NCBI RefSeq assembly: GCF_000250985.1
Contig: NW_013524655.1
Span: 1,462-27,080, forward strand
Source of the DNA: Nematocida parisii ERTm1
Taxonomy: Eukaryota > Microsporidia
Direction: 5' to 3'
DNA length: 25,619 bases
In this document: positions 1-8,752 of the stretch, piece by piece
How the letters are laid out: each line of letters opens with the position of its first letter
Numbering within the stretch: position 1 is the stretch's first letter
Program-made: the position numbers and the translations under genes
The notes under the pieces: generated by a model
What the model was told of the DNA's origin: nothing
The model's database searches: none
What the model saw: only the letters and a program-made list of their open reading frames with translations

Positions 1-168
1 TTTATTACCAAGTTGCCTTCTTTACTAATAATTTTGGTTTTTTCTATTATCTTTATGTCACTCAACTCAACTCTTGCACATATCGTGTACATCATCATTA
101 GTAGCTTTATAATCATATTATTGTTCATCCTAGAAATAAATTTAAAGATATTGTTGCCAACAAATTAA
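1..168 (+). CDS. C-terminal end of a membrane protein (5' cut by window edge)
   Basis: The first forward frame is open from base 1 to a TAA at 166-168, giving 55 residues. They contain two strongly hydrophobic stretches (about residues 5-19 and 28-44) and end in a short polar tail. This looks like the last two membrane helices of a multi-pass protein whose start lies outside the window. The final helix, starting at 'HIVYIIISSF', has the same layout as the last helix of the membrane protein at 22376-23257 ('HIFFWVYYAV'), so it may belong to that family. The stretch is AT-rich and short, so chance openness is possible. No function can be given. Confidence 0.4.
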   Translation, partial: FITKLPSLLIILVFSIIFMSLNSTLAHIVYIIISSFIIILLFILEINLKILLPTN

Positions 169-239
169 AACCAAGATAATATTTTATTAAACTAATTATT
201 AATATATAGCCCCTTGGCAACAGAAATAATTTATTTTAA

Positions 240-996
240 TATTGGACTAATAAAAGCATCTATGATACCAGGGAATGTATCTGCACAACTTCCTTAAATA
301 CTATCACACGCCAAGCACAGGAAGAAGCATTCAACTCTCTTCATGCTATGAACTCAACTGCAGGTAAACGAGAAGATGCTATTAACTATGCAAATAATAT
401 GCTACGGACATCAATACAAAAATATGATGAGAGCAAAATGACTACTAACACTACTGAACGAGCAGCCAGAAAGAAAATTAAAAGAAAAAAGGCAAATAGA
501 AGAGGATGGGCTAGAATATAAATCTATTATAAGAAAGTTTGAATTAAATTTTAAAGACATTGCAGGAGTATTATTGGACAAATATATAAACCAAAATTGG
601 CTGAGAGAACAGTCACGTTTGACTAATAGTTATCGAAGTATTTTGAAATCAGATTATTTTGAAAACTTAGTAAAAAAATACACTATTAATGACAATAAAA
701 AATGAAACTATTACTTTCTCTGAATCCACTAATACAATAGAGATTATAGAGAAAATTATAAATGTGCCGATTCTTGGCGCAAGAGTACATGACTACTATC
801 TATTTGTAAAAGAAGACTTTAAAAACATAATTAAACTCACTGTAAACTTGTATATCCATATGAACAAACAGATCCATTTGAAGAGTATGCAGTAAGTGAA
901 GAACCGCTATCTTATATTCATGCTCCACAAATCAAGCGTTTTATAGTAGTCAAATGGCTCTTTAATGCATTCTATAGTAAAAAACACACCATGTAG
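240..996 (+). pseudogene. decayed unknown coding region with three frameshifts
   Basis: Four consecutive plus-strand segments read like one protein split over frames: about 240-490, about 485-702, about 689-860 and about 853-993. The steps occur near the A-rich run at 480-490, the A run at 697-702, and around 850-855. The first two steps behave as one extra base and the third as one missing base. The joined reading is rich in charged and helix-forming residues (for example 'AQEEAFNSLHAMNS' and 'FELNFKDIAGVLLDKYI'). No start codon context or known domain is recognisable. The 3' part (about 905-996) overlaps, on the other strand, the relic at 905-1965, so one of the two readings there may be accidental. 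I do not recognise the family. Confidence 0.4.
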
Positions 997-1965
997 CGGG
1001 GCATGGTCTGGTGCGCGCCAGATAATGTGCGTTTTGGTAAAGTGGTTTAGTGTAAAACATAAGAACAGGTCAAAAAAACGCGCTCCATATAATTCTCCCC
1101 AGCCAGATCAATACACTCTTTTTTCGAATAAAAGATGGCACAGAGGATAGATAGGCAGATCTAGATTGATCAGAAGAGGGCACATGAGGTATTCATTGTT
1201 CCACAACCACTTAATATCGCACATGGCATTGGCATATTTTGGTACATATTTGGACAAGTACCAGTTCTTGCACAGGAATAGCCGGTCAAATGCGAGCTGT
1301 GCCATTCTTTTTATTTCTGCTCTCGGAAACTCACCGATTGAATTCTTCTCATACATAAAAAAGCCTCAGCGATTTTATCTGGTATATACCAACAATTTAT
1401 GCTCATTTTGCTGCTGCCTTCTCCCGGTCCAACCCACACATTTTCTCCCTCCTTTTCTCTCTCGTTTTCTTCCTCCTCATCCACCTCTACTATTTCTTCT
1501 TTCTCTTCTGGATAGCCGAGCTCATGAAAAAGTAAATTATACACCGAACCCACAAACAAATTGTATGCTTCTAAAGTTTTTATGTACTCAAAGAAGCAGG
1601 ACTGTATGAGGAATCCCGGGGTGAACAAGAAATTGCCAGAGTTGAACTCTTCATCTGTTTCTGGGATTCTGAACTCTAATAGAGGAGGCCGAAACTTGGA
1701 GTCGGCAGTGTTTTTGAAGAAGTTTAATAATTGCTCTGTTTTCTTCTGATACACTAACACTGCATCGCTGGTTACTTCTTCTTTACACCATGTATGCATG
1801 CTCAGGTTGACATGAAACTCGCCGTCTATTCCTTTCTTATTTAGAACATGCCTTTTTTCTTGGGCATTCTATGGGTCGTCTACTATATCAATGCCAATTC
1901 TCACTCCTTCAGAGATTTGCGAGTGCAGGCAAAGCGAACTCAAACAAAGCGCATTTCTCTTTCAT
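905..1965 (-). pseudogene. relic of the large secreted protein family found next door
   Basis: The minus strand carries a broken homologue of the genes at 2311-5214 and 5732-8752. From its 5' side it shows 'SEGVRIGIDIVDD', an in-frame TAG at 1869-1871, then 'VYQKKTEQLLNFF' and 'GNFLFTPGFLIQSCFFEYI'. These match 'SEGVDIPLYVDA', 'VYQKKTEDIVKFF' and 'GNFLCSPKFLIQSYFFEYI' of the 967-residue neighbour. The frame then breaks in an A6 run (plus strand, about 1359-1364), again in a T6 run (about 1120) and in an A7 run (about 1075-1082). After that, 'APDHAPLHGVFF' and 'KEPFDYYKT' still match the neighbour's 'LPDASPGLKHFF' and 'PKEYADYI'. The N-terminal signal segment and everything after about residue 445 of the family are missing. 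The TAG plus missing ends argue for a true pseudogene. Confidence 0.75.
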
Positions 1966-2170
1966 TTTCTAGCTGGCCCGAAATTAATTATCTTTATATT
2001 TTAGATATATGCAATTATATAAACCTTTTTGTGTTATTTCTGCATTTAATTTTTTATCAACTGGGCTCCAAGAATATTTTTATACCCTGAATGCATTTAT
2101 ATACAATGCAATATGCACAAGGTAACAAAGTACCAAAAACAATACAATCCTAAATATACTCGTAACACAG

Positions 2171-2222
2171 CTAGATATTATAAACTGTTTAAACTAAAAA
2201 TCCCATCTAGATAATATCTAGA
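2171..2222. repeat. 11-bp perfect inverted repeat (hairpin), 3' of the 967-residue gene
   Basis: The arms CTAGATATTAT (2171-2181) and ATAATATCTAG (2212-2222) are exact reverse complements around a 30-base spacer. The element lies about 90 bp beyond the stop of the gene at 2311-5214, so a role in 3' end formation is possible. AT-rich inverted repeats are common by chance in such DNA. Confidence 0.5.
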
Positions 2223-2310
2223 AATAGTCTTGTATATGAGATAATACAATGTAGTCATACTTTATTAGCCCCATAAGTACTTGTTACTTTTTGCAAAGAG
2301 AAAAGTACTT

Positions 2311-5214
2311 CTACCTCTTATTTGTGCATGGTCTGTGCGCGCTGGCTTTTGTTTTACTGCTTGAGTGGGCGTGGGCTCTAGAGGGGCCTTCTTTTTTGTA
2401 CTCTGCAAAGAATTTCTCTATTTCGCAGTACTTTTTACTTCCCCTCTTATTGCCCTTCTTGAAAAACAGGCTCCACTCCTTCTCTATAAACTTTTGAACA
2501 TTGCAAAAATCTTTGTCAGAAAACCTCTTTCCTATAATATTTTTAAACCGGTCGGACATGTCAGTGTGGTTTATATGCATATAGATCTGCGGAATGAACT
2601 CCCTAAAATTCTTGCTTTTACTGCAGGCATAAACGAGCCAGCATATGTAAATATCATTCACAGTGTAGTTGTTCTGGGCGGATATGTGGCTTTTCATTGT
2701 CTGGAGGATATGGCTAAGTGCCGCCGCCCCCCTCTTTTTATTTGCATTTATTTTGTTTAGCGAGTCTCCCGGCTTATCCAAAATATAGTCTTTGCACAGC
2801 CTGTTTAAAATATTCAGGCAGACATACTCACTTGCAAATTCGCGGAATATCTCTCTGGTGTTGCTGTACACGGAGAGTAAAGATATACATGAGTTAATAG
2901 TAGCGTGCTTTGGCAGGCCAGGGGAAAATATTGATTCAAACAGAATCCACATAGGTACAGAGAGCCGCTCTGCTTTGGGCATAGCAAGCACGTCATAGTT
3001 AATCTGTGGATAGTAATATTTGTACTTCATGTTGAACACGCACCCTCTTAAAATGCTCTGCCGCACATTCCGGTCATCCAGCGGAGCACTTCCTATAAGA
3101 TTGGCAGTAAACCGCGCCATGGAATTGTTGCATTTTACATTTTCTCTGTTGGAGTGGATTAAAAATGTCTCGACAATGCGAGACTTGCATGCCAGGTTAT
3201 CCAAGCTGCTACAGAGCAGCAAGCTATTTGTGTTACTGTATCCGCGATTCATAGTTGCCGTTATCGCAGTGCCGGGCATACAATCAGTGGCATCATCCGC
3301 CTGTATTCTCTGCAGGCTATCCTCTGCATATTGTAACATCATGCACTCAGTGTGGGTGGCTGCACTGGAATAACGAGTCTTCATATTAGTTAGAGCAGCT
3401 TTTAGCTTTGGCTGATAGAAGTGTATATTAGAAGCAAGTGTAATCGTGGGATGCGCATACTCCATTTTCAGATTCACTCCTGCACAGGTATTATTATGCG
3501 CATAAACAATCTCAATGCAGGTGCCATTGGGAGTGAACAGATCCTTCCACCCATTGTATGTGCTGTTTACTTCCACTCCATGGCACTTCACCTTTACATT
3601 CTTATTAACTGAGAGAGACTCAAACACACTCTGCAGGCTACTTTGTACTTCAGACTGATCTGCAGCACTCAGCTTTTCTTTGGAAAGAAGGCACTTTAAG
3701 CAGAAAATTGCATCTTCAACACACGTGCTCTGCCCTACTACATCAGATATAGCATAGAGCATGTTTATTAAGCCAAAGGCAATTTTATTGCGAGATTTTC
3801 TTATATAGGAGACTCTGGCGCTAGGCAGGCCTGCGACAACCTTGCTCCAATCTCTCTGCATGATATAGTCTGCATATTCTTTAGGCTTTCTGTATTGAGA
3901 AAAGAAGTGCTTTAGGCCTGGAGATGCATCTGGCAGATGGGCTGTGCTGTACTTCTTTGTTACAGGGCTAAAGACAATGCAGCAGAAAAGGCTTAGAAGG
4001 ATGGACTCCATGCGGCCGACATAGCATACGCATTTGCCAAACTTGAACCTTTCTTCTGACCGGTCGTACTCTGGAAGATTAGTGTGCGCGGGCACCTGCG
4101 CAGAGCATGTAAAGGGAAGTACCATATATGCATCTTTTATGGCATCTATTTTTTGTAGGTGAGAGATGTACTCTACTCCTTTCTCTATCTGGGCTTTATG
4201 TGCAAAAAGACAGGAAAACACCCGCTTTGCACGTGCTGTTTGCACGCTTTCTTCGCTGGGTGCGTGTGAAATTTGCTCCTCTAACAGAGTGTGCACAGCT
4301 TTTACAAAGTCTTTATACATGTCCGTGCTGTCTATGTACTCAAAAAAGTACGACTGGATAAGAAATTTCGGACTACACAGAAAATTCCCTGTTATGAACT
4401 CTTCGTATCTACCGGTCTCTGCAAATATACTTGGCACCTCTAAGCTGCATCTAGGATTATTCAGCTGCTTGAAGAACTTCACAATATCTTCTGTCTTTTT
4501 TTGGTAAACTGGCTCTACCTTCTTCCCGTCCACTGTTTTATCAAGCCACATCTCTAGATTGATGTAGAATTTTGCACAATTTTCGGCTTTTAAAGAAAGT
4601 ACTGTAGACGGCTCTTCACTAGTGGTGCTGGCATCCACATATAGCGGAATGTCCACTCCCTCTGAAAGAAGGAGCAGTGCTGCAAGGAGATACACAGCAT
4701 CTTTCTTGCTTTTATACTCCCTCATAAACCGATAAAACGAGTCAGACTGGCTTGACTCAATGGACAGCAGCCCTTCCTCAGAGGGGAACATGTTGATCAT
4801 CTGCACCGTGAATGCCTGTAAGTATATACAGGTTTTTTTGGGCAAGCCCACATTAATGTGTGCCTTGTCGTTTACTGGATTCTTGCGGTACTCGCATGTG
4901 CAATCGCTGTCTTCCCCGCTGCTGTCTATTTTTAGAGAAAAGCTTGTGTCTACTCCAGAGAAATACTGCCGCATGTTCTGCGCGTGCCTGCCTCTGTTCT
5001 GTACATGCCTGCGGACTGGGGAAAGTGCACCATCTGGGTTTATTACCGTGCCGCATTTAATATCCATTGTATGTATTTCTTCTATTGATTTCATGCATAC
5101 TCGCGCGCATATTGTGCTAACTATGAATACAAGTGTCAAAAGGCAGGTCTTCTTCCAAGTATTTATCAGTATAAAACAGCGGGTTCTCTCGAAAATTATA
5201 TCTTCCATTTTCAT
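2311..5214 (-). CDS. large secreted protein, 967 aa, lineage-specific family member
   Basis: An uninterrupted 967-residue frame. The N-terminus is short and basic, followed by a hydrophobic segment at residues 23-37 ('TCLLTLVFIVSTICA'), as expected of a signal peptide or anchor; no other clear membrane helix follows. The rest is cysteine-containing, mostly helical-looking and matches no domain I know. Blocks shared with the 1006-residue neighbour and the relic at 905-1965 are 'LLLLSEGVDIPL' (about residue 180), 'GNFLCSPKFLIQ' (about 275) and, with the relic, 'PKEYADYI' (about 440). The start chosen is the first ATG; a second ATG two codons later is equally possible. The ATG directly follows CCCGA on the coding strand (5215-5219), part of the dispersed CCCGAA motif. 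The product is likely exported to the host or spore surface, as known for expanded secreted families of Nematocida; this is inference. Confidence 0.85.
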   Translation of the reverse strand: MKMEDIIFERTRCFILINTWKKTCLLTLVFIVSTICARVCMKSIEEIHTMDIKCGTVINPDGALSPVRRHVQNRGRHAQNMRQYFSGVDTSFSLKIDSSGEDSDCTCEYRKNPVNDKAHINVGLPKKTCIYLQAFTVQMINMFPSEEGLLSIESSQSDSFYRFMREYKSKKDAVYLLAALLLLSEGVDIPLYVDASTTSEEPSTVLSLKAENCAKFYINLEMWLDKTVDGKKVEPVYQKKTEDIVKFFKQLNNPRCSLEVPSIFAETGRYEEFITGNFLCSPKFLIQSYFFEYIDSTDMYKDFVKAVHTLLEEQISHAPSEESVQTARAKRVFSCLFAHKAQIEKGVEYISHLQKIDAIKDAYMVLPFTCSAQVPAHTNLPEYDRSEERFKFGKCVCYVGRMESILLSLFCCIVFSPVTKKYSTAHLPDASPGLKHFFSQYRKPKEYADYIMQRDWSKVVAGLPSARVSYIRKSRNKIAFGLINMLYAISDVVGQSTCVEDAIFCLKCLLSKEKLSAADQSEVQSSLQSVFESLSVNKNVKVKCHGVEVNSTYNGWKDLFTPNGTCIEIVYAHNNTCAGVNLKMEYAHPTITLASNIHFYQPKLKAALTNMKTRYSSAATHTECMMLQYAEDSLQRIQADDATDCMPGTAITATMNRGYSNTNSLLLCSSLDNLACKSRIVETFLIHSNRENVKCNNSMARFTANLIGSAPLDDRNVRQSILRGCVFNMKYKYYYPQINYDVLAMPKAERLSVPMWILFESIFSPGLPKHATINSCISLLSVYSNTREIFREFASEYVCLNILNRLCKDYILDKPGDSLNKINANKKRGAAALSHILQTMKSHISAQNNYTVNDIYICWLVYACSKSKNFREFIPQIYMHINHTDMSDRFKNIIGKRFSDKDFCNVQKFIEKEWSLFFKKGNKRGSKKYCEIEKFFAEYKKEGPSRAHAHSSSKTKASAHRPCTNKR

Positions 5215-5255
5215 TCGGGTATACTAAAATTAAAAACTTCTTTATCACATTAAAA

Positions 5256-5273
5256 ACCCGAATAACCCGAATT
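5256..5273. promoter_or_regulatory. double CCCGAA motif upstream of the 967-residue gene
   Basis: Two copies of ACCCGAAT lie 9 bp apart, about 45 bp upstream of the start at 5214, within the 517-bp gap (5215-5731) to the next gene. A further half-copy abuts the ATG itself. Otherwise the gap is AT-rich and holds a 22-bp near-palindrome at 5550-5571 and no open frame of note. Role unknown; a promoter element is a guess. Confidence 0.4.
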
Positions 5274-5549
5274 ATTATAGCCAAACATCCATAGCATAGA
5301 GGGGATGTGATTTAAATAATTCAAAATAATTTTAAATGCTCTACAAAGTACATGCAAAATATAACCCAAAATTGCAAAGCAATTTATACTGTGATGTGAT
5401 AACTACCAAGAAATTCTGAGTTAATAGTGCCTAGTATGTACGAAGAGGATATAAAGTGGGGGAGAAGACCAAAACACCATACCACGCTCATACAAGAAGC
5501 AGCTAAATAATCTATGTTTATTAAACATTTACCCAATGGAAAGAAGTGT

Positions 5550-5571
5550 ATATAGATAGGCCTGTCTATAT
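5550..5571. repeat. 22-bp near-palindrome centred on AGGCCT
   Basis: TATAGATAGG followed directly by CCTGTCTATA (5551-5570), with an A/T pair outside, is a palindrome without a loop. It has one mismatched pair that would be a G-U wobble in RNA. It sits about 160 bp beyond the stop of the gene at 5732-8752. It could be a protein binding site or chance. Confidence 0.35.
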
Positions 5572-5731
5572 TTAGTCTCCTATCTCAATCAAAAAAGTCC
5601 CCGTACCCAAATATTTAAACTACCGACTTGTATTTTTGTGTAATTTTAGTTTTAACTAAGAAACATCTTATTTGTATAGCCTGAAATAAAGCGTTCTAAT
5701 GCTATAAATGGGTCAGCGGGTTCTGGCTACA

Positions 5732-8700
5732 CTATGCCATATCCAAGCTTTGGCTGGGTTGTTGGTCTTTCTCTACCACATCATTTATTTCTTCTGTATT
5801 GTTATACATATGTTTGCATATGCATGCAAAAATATCCATATTATTATTATTTCCTGTCAATGCGTCCTTTGCTTTTTGAATGTCGTTCGTATCTCTTATT
5901 TCTTTATATATTATCTCCAGTGCTTCTAACGGCTCTACCAAATTTTCTTCCCCTTTTATTATATCATCTACAATATCACTTACTTTTTGTATATGTGCTG
6001 ATTTACCATTGGCTTTATTATCAGCACCTTCATTAGTATCTTCTTTATTGATGATTTCTTGAATATTCTCGGTATTAATGCTTTCCTTTTCTTTAGTGGC
6101 TTCTTCACTGCGCTTTCTTGTATTGATATCATCTATTAATCTAACGCACATTCCCACGATTTTAGATATTTTGGGTTTGAAGATAGTAACTTGTATTGCC
6201 CTTAGCGTATCTGTGTAGTTTTTATCCAGTTTTGTAAGCTTCTGGTATATTTCATAATCATCTAATTTGCCAAAGCTTTGTTTCACGTCATTAATCAACA
6301 GTATAATTTCGTTTAGAAGCAAAATATTATTTCTATTGCATTTAATTGTCTCTATGTCATTTTCTTTAAAAACACTATAGCTTGACACTAGGCCTACCAT
6401 TTCGTCCTTGATCTCATTAAAATGAAACTTGCATTGCATAACTATTTTTAAAACCACCAGGTGCAGCTTTTTCACGACCAATTGATAGTCATTTTTACGT
6501 ATGGGCATATTTGCAATAGTATTTTTTTGTGATATTAAATCTGAGCCATAGCCAGACGCCCTTCTAACCATATCAATGGCGGTTTTAGGTATATCAAATA
6601 ATGAATGTCTTCTATTATTGGTATTTTGCCTTGTAGAGTCTCTTTTTATACGCAGTCTTATAAACTCTTTTTCTATATCCTGCTTTCCATGTTCTGTTTC
6701 TATATCCTCTGCTATTTTTGTAATAAAGTTAATATTCATTCCTTTTTCAGTTAGTAGAAATAGCAAATCTTTCTTATCCAATAGGCCAGGCATCTTTAAA
6801 AACACCTCTGAAATAATAGGCAGGCCAAACCGAGCCCAGTTTTGAAGGTATGCCTTTATGAAGCTATTCAGAAGGTTCATAGATTTCTTCTTTAATAGAT
6901 ATGAACACATGCTAGCAGTCGACTGAGCTATCTTCTCTTTATCAATATCATTAAACCGTATAGCAAAGTCGCTAGGAAGTTTGTCATAATAAAAATATTT
7001 TTTAGACTCTCCTAAAAGATCTATCAAAACGATAAGATGCCGACTGAAATCTTGTGTTTCGTCAATATTAAAGCTTCTATACCAAAGCAGGTTTCTAATA
7101 ATAGCCGCCACACTGCGCTTGCCATCTAAATCCATGCAGGCCGCCCGGACCAGCAGAGCACAGACCACCTCTATATAGCCATGCCTCTTTAAAAGATGCC
7201 CAATGTAAACCAGCCCTTTTAGATTGCCGCCTGAATCAGGTGATGATTCATTTGCGATTTCAAACCCGGATTTAATAAAACTTATATTATCCTTACTATC
7301 TGCCCGTTTATAACTTTCCAACCCCTGGGCTGCATAGTCAATAAGTAGAAAATCTATAAAGATTTTGCCCGGGGTTTTTTCTATTATACGCTCAATCTGT
7401 TGCTTAGCCTCCATTTTATCTGGTATTTTTTTCTTTGTACTGTCACTCAAAACACCCACCGCAGATATTACATTTGCTATATTGTCTATTGTTATCCTTT
7501 CCTTTGCCTTCAAAAGCTCTGAATTGAGGATGCTTTTTTCAATAAAACATCTATTGAGTATATTTTTTGCCTGCTCGCCCAATTTAGCTAATTTCGGGTC
7601 TTGGCACTCTTCGAGTGGCAGGCAATCTTGTATCAGAGTGTACACGCTAGAAGCAAACAGCATTCGTTTATCTGTGTCGTCTTTTATGTATTGGTGCACA
7701 AAGTTTTGTATGAGAAAGCCTGGCGCATTCATGAACTTTCCAGTCATATAATCTTGGTATGTGTTTGGTTCTGCGAATCCTTCGCGCTCTGAATTGCATT
7801 TCTCGCAGTATTTTATAAAAAAAGTAATAATGCATTCAGCACAGCCTTCTATTAAACCTTCTTCAGCACATGCTTTTATGTTATGCACACTTTTTTTTGT
7901 CATTTCTAGTGAGGCCTTCTTTTCATCGCCAGCCGAATTTTGTCCCTTATCATTGGCTGGCTTTTTCTTCTTTTTATCATCATCTTGTGTCTTTTTCTTT
8001 TTATCATCAGCAGGCTTTTTCTCTTCACCATTACTGGGTAGAAACAGATCGATGCAGAACATAGCGGAATTGTTGAGACCGTTCATTGGCTCTAAAACAG
8101 CCACAGTATTTGTTTTCCCCTTCACATTAATACTTAGAGGCAATTTCAACCCCTCCGACAGAAGAAATAGAGAAGCCAAAAGCATATAGCTCTTGGGATT
8201 ATTCGAAGTTTCTTCCTTAGAAAGAATAGAATAAAAATGATGGACATTCGTGTTCAGTATGCCTATACACCGATTGTCAGAAAACAGGTGCTGAAGTACT
8301 GCGTGGTATTCTTTTTTGTAGTCTGAGTCTGATAGTAGCTTGCTATTAATGGCCTGTGAAATAGTGTATTTCTTCTGACTGATTTTCCGGCCAATAGTAT
8401 AGTTTGAACTAGAAGTTGGCTTCTCCAACTTTTTAATTTCTAGTTTATAGTGCCAATTACTATTTGGATCTAGCTGCTGCTTTAATTCAATGTGATTGCA
8501 TTCTTGGTGCAGAATTCCTCTTTCCTTTGATAATGGCCCATGTGGATTGATTTCTAGTTCTTTTCTATTTAGCATATTTTTAAATGCACATAAATCATTT
8601 GTAGCACATGCTAGCGATAGAAAGAGCAGGACCATAACACACCTCGTCTTTCTAATGCACTCAAGCCCCACTTTGCAGTGTTTCTCTACTGCATGCCGAG

Positions 8701-8752
8701 TGTTTTCCTGTCTGTTTAAATTTCTAGATATTTCTGGCATTTTTGATTTCAT
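5732..8752 (-). CDS. large secreted protein, 1006 aa, lineage-specific family member
   Basis: An intact 1006-residue frame, paralogous to the gene at 2311-5214. A basic, polar N-terminal stretch precedes a hydrophobic core at residues 38-50 ('CVMVLLFLSLACA'), read as a signal peptide or anchor. If Met40 were the true start, the signal would be of ordinary length. Shared family blocks are 'LFLLSEGLKLPL' (about residue 190) and 'MTGKFMNAPGFLIQ' (about 335). Between them, at about 240-290, is a low-complexity insert of Lys/Asp runs absent from the paralogue. The last 150 residues are acidic and helix-prone. Coding sequence is clearly richer in A and T than in the 967-residue paralogue, so the two have drifted apart in base use. 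Upstream, AAATATTTTTATTTT lies about 20 bp before the start. No enzymatic domain is recognisable; export to the host is inferred. Confidence 0.85.
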   Translation of the reverse strand: MKSKMPEISRNLNRQENTRHAVEKHCKVGLECIRKTRCVMVLLFLSLACATNDLCAFKNMLNRKELEINPHGPLSKERGILHQECNHIELKQQLDPNSNWHYKLEIKKLEKPTSSSNYTIGRKISQKKYTISQAINSKLLSDSDYKKEYHAVLQHLFSDNRCIGILNTNVHHFYSILSKEETSNNPKSYMLLASLFLLSEGLKLPLSINVKGKTNTVAVLEPMNGLNNSAMFCIDLFLPSNGEEKKPADDKKKKTQDDDKKKKKPANDKGQNSAGDEKKASLEMTKKSVHNIKACAEEGLIEGCAECIITFFIKYCEKCNSEREGFAEPNTYQDYMTGKFMNAPGFLIQNFVHQYIKDDTDKRMLFASSVYTLIQDCLPLEECQDPKLAKLGEQAKNILNRCFIEKSILNSELLKAKERITIDNIANVISAVGVLSDSTKKKIPDKMEAKQQIERIIEKTPGKIFIDFLLIDYAAQGLESYKRADSKDNISFIKSGFEIANESSPDSGGNLKGLVYIGHLLKRHGYIEVVCALLVRAACMDLDGKRSVAAIIRNLLWYRSFNIDETQDFSRHLIVLIDLLGESKKYFYYDKLPSDFAIRFNDIDKEKIAQSTASMCSYLLKKKSMNLLNSFIKAYLQNWARFGLPIISEVFLKMPGLLDKKDLLFLLTEKGMNINFITKIAEDIETEHGKQDIEKEFIRLRIKRDSTRQNTNNRRHSLFDIPKTAIDMVRRASGYGSDLISQKNTIANMPIRKNDYQLVVKKLHLVVLKIVMQCKFHFNEIKDEMVGLVSSYSVFKENDIETIKCNRNNILLLNEIILLINDVKQSFGKLDDYEIYQKLTKLDKNYTDTLRAIQVTIFKPKISKIVGMCVRLIDDINTRKRSEEATKEKESINTENIQEIINKEDTNEGADNKANGKSAHIQKVSDIVDDIIKGEENLVEPLEALEIIYKEIRDTNDIQKAKDALTGNNNNMDIFACICKHMYNNTEEINDVVEKDQQPSQSLDMA

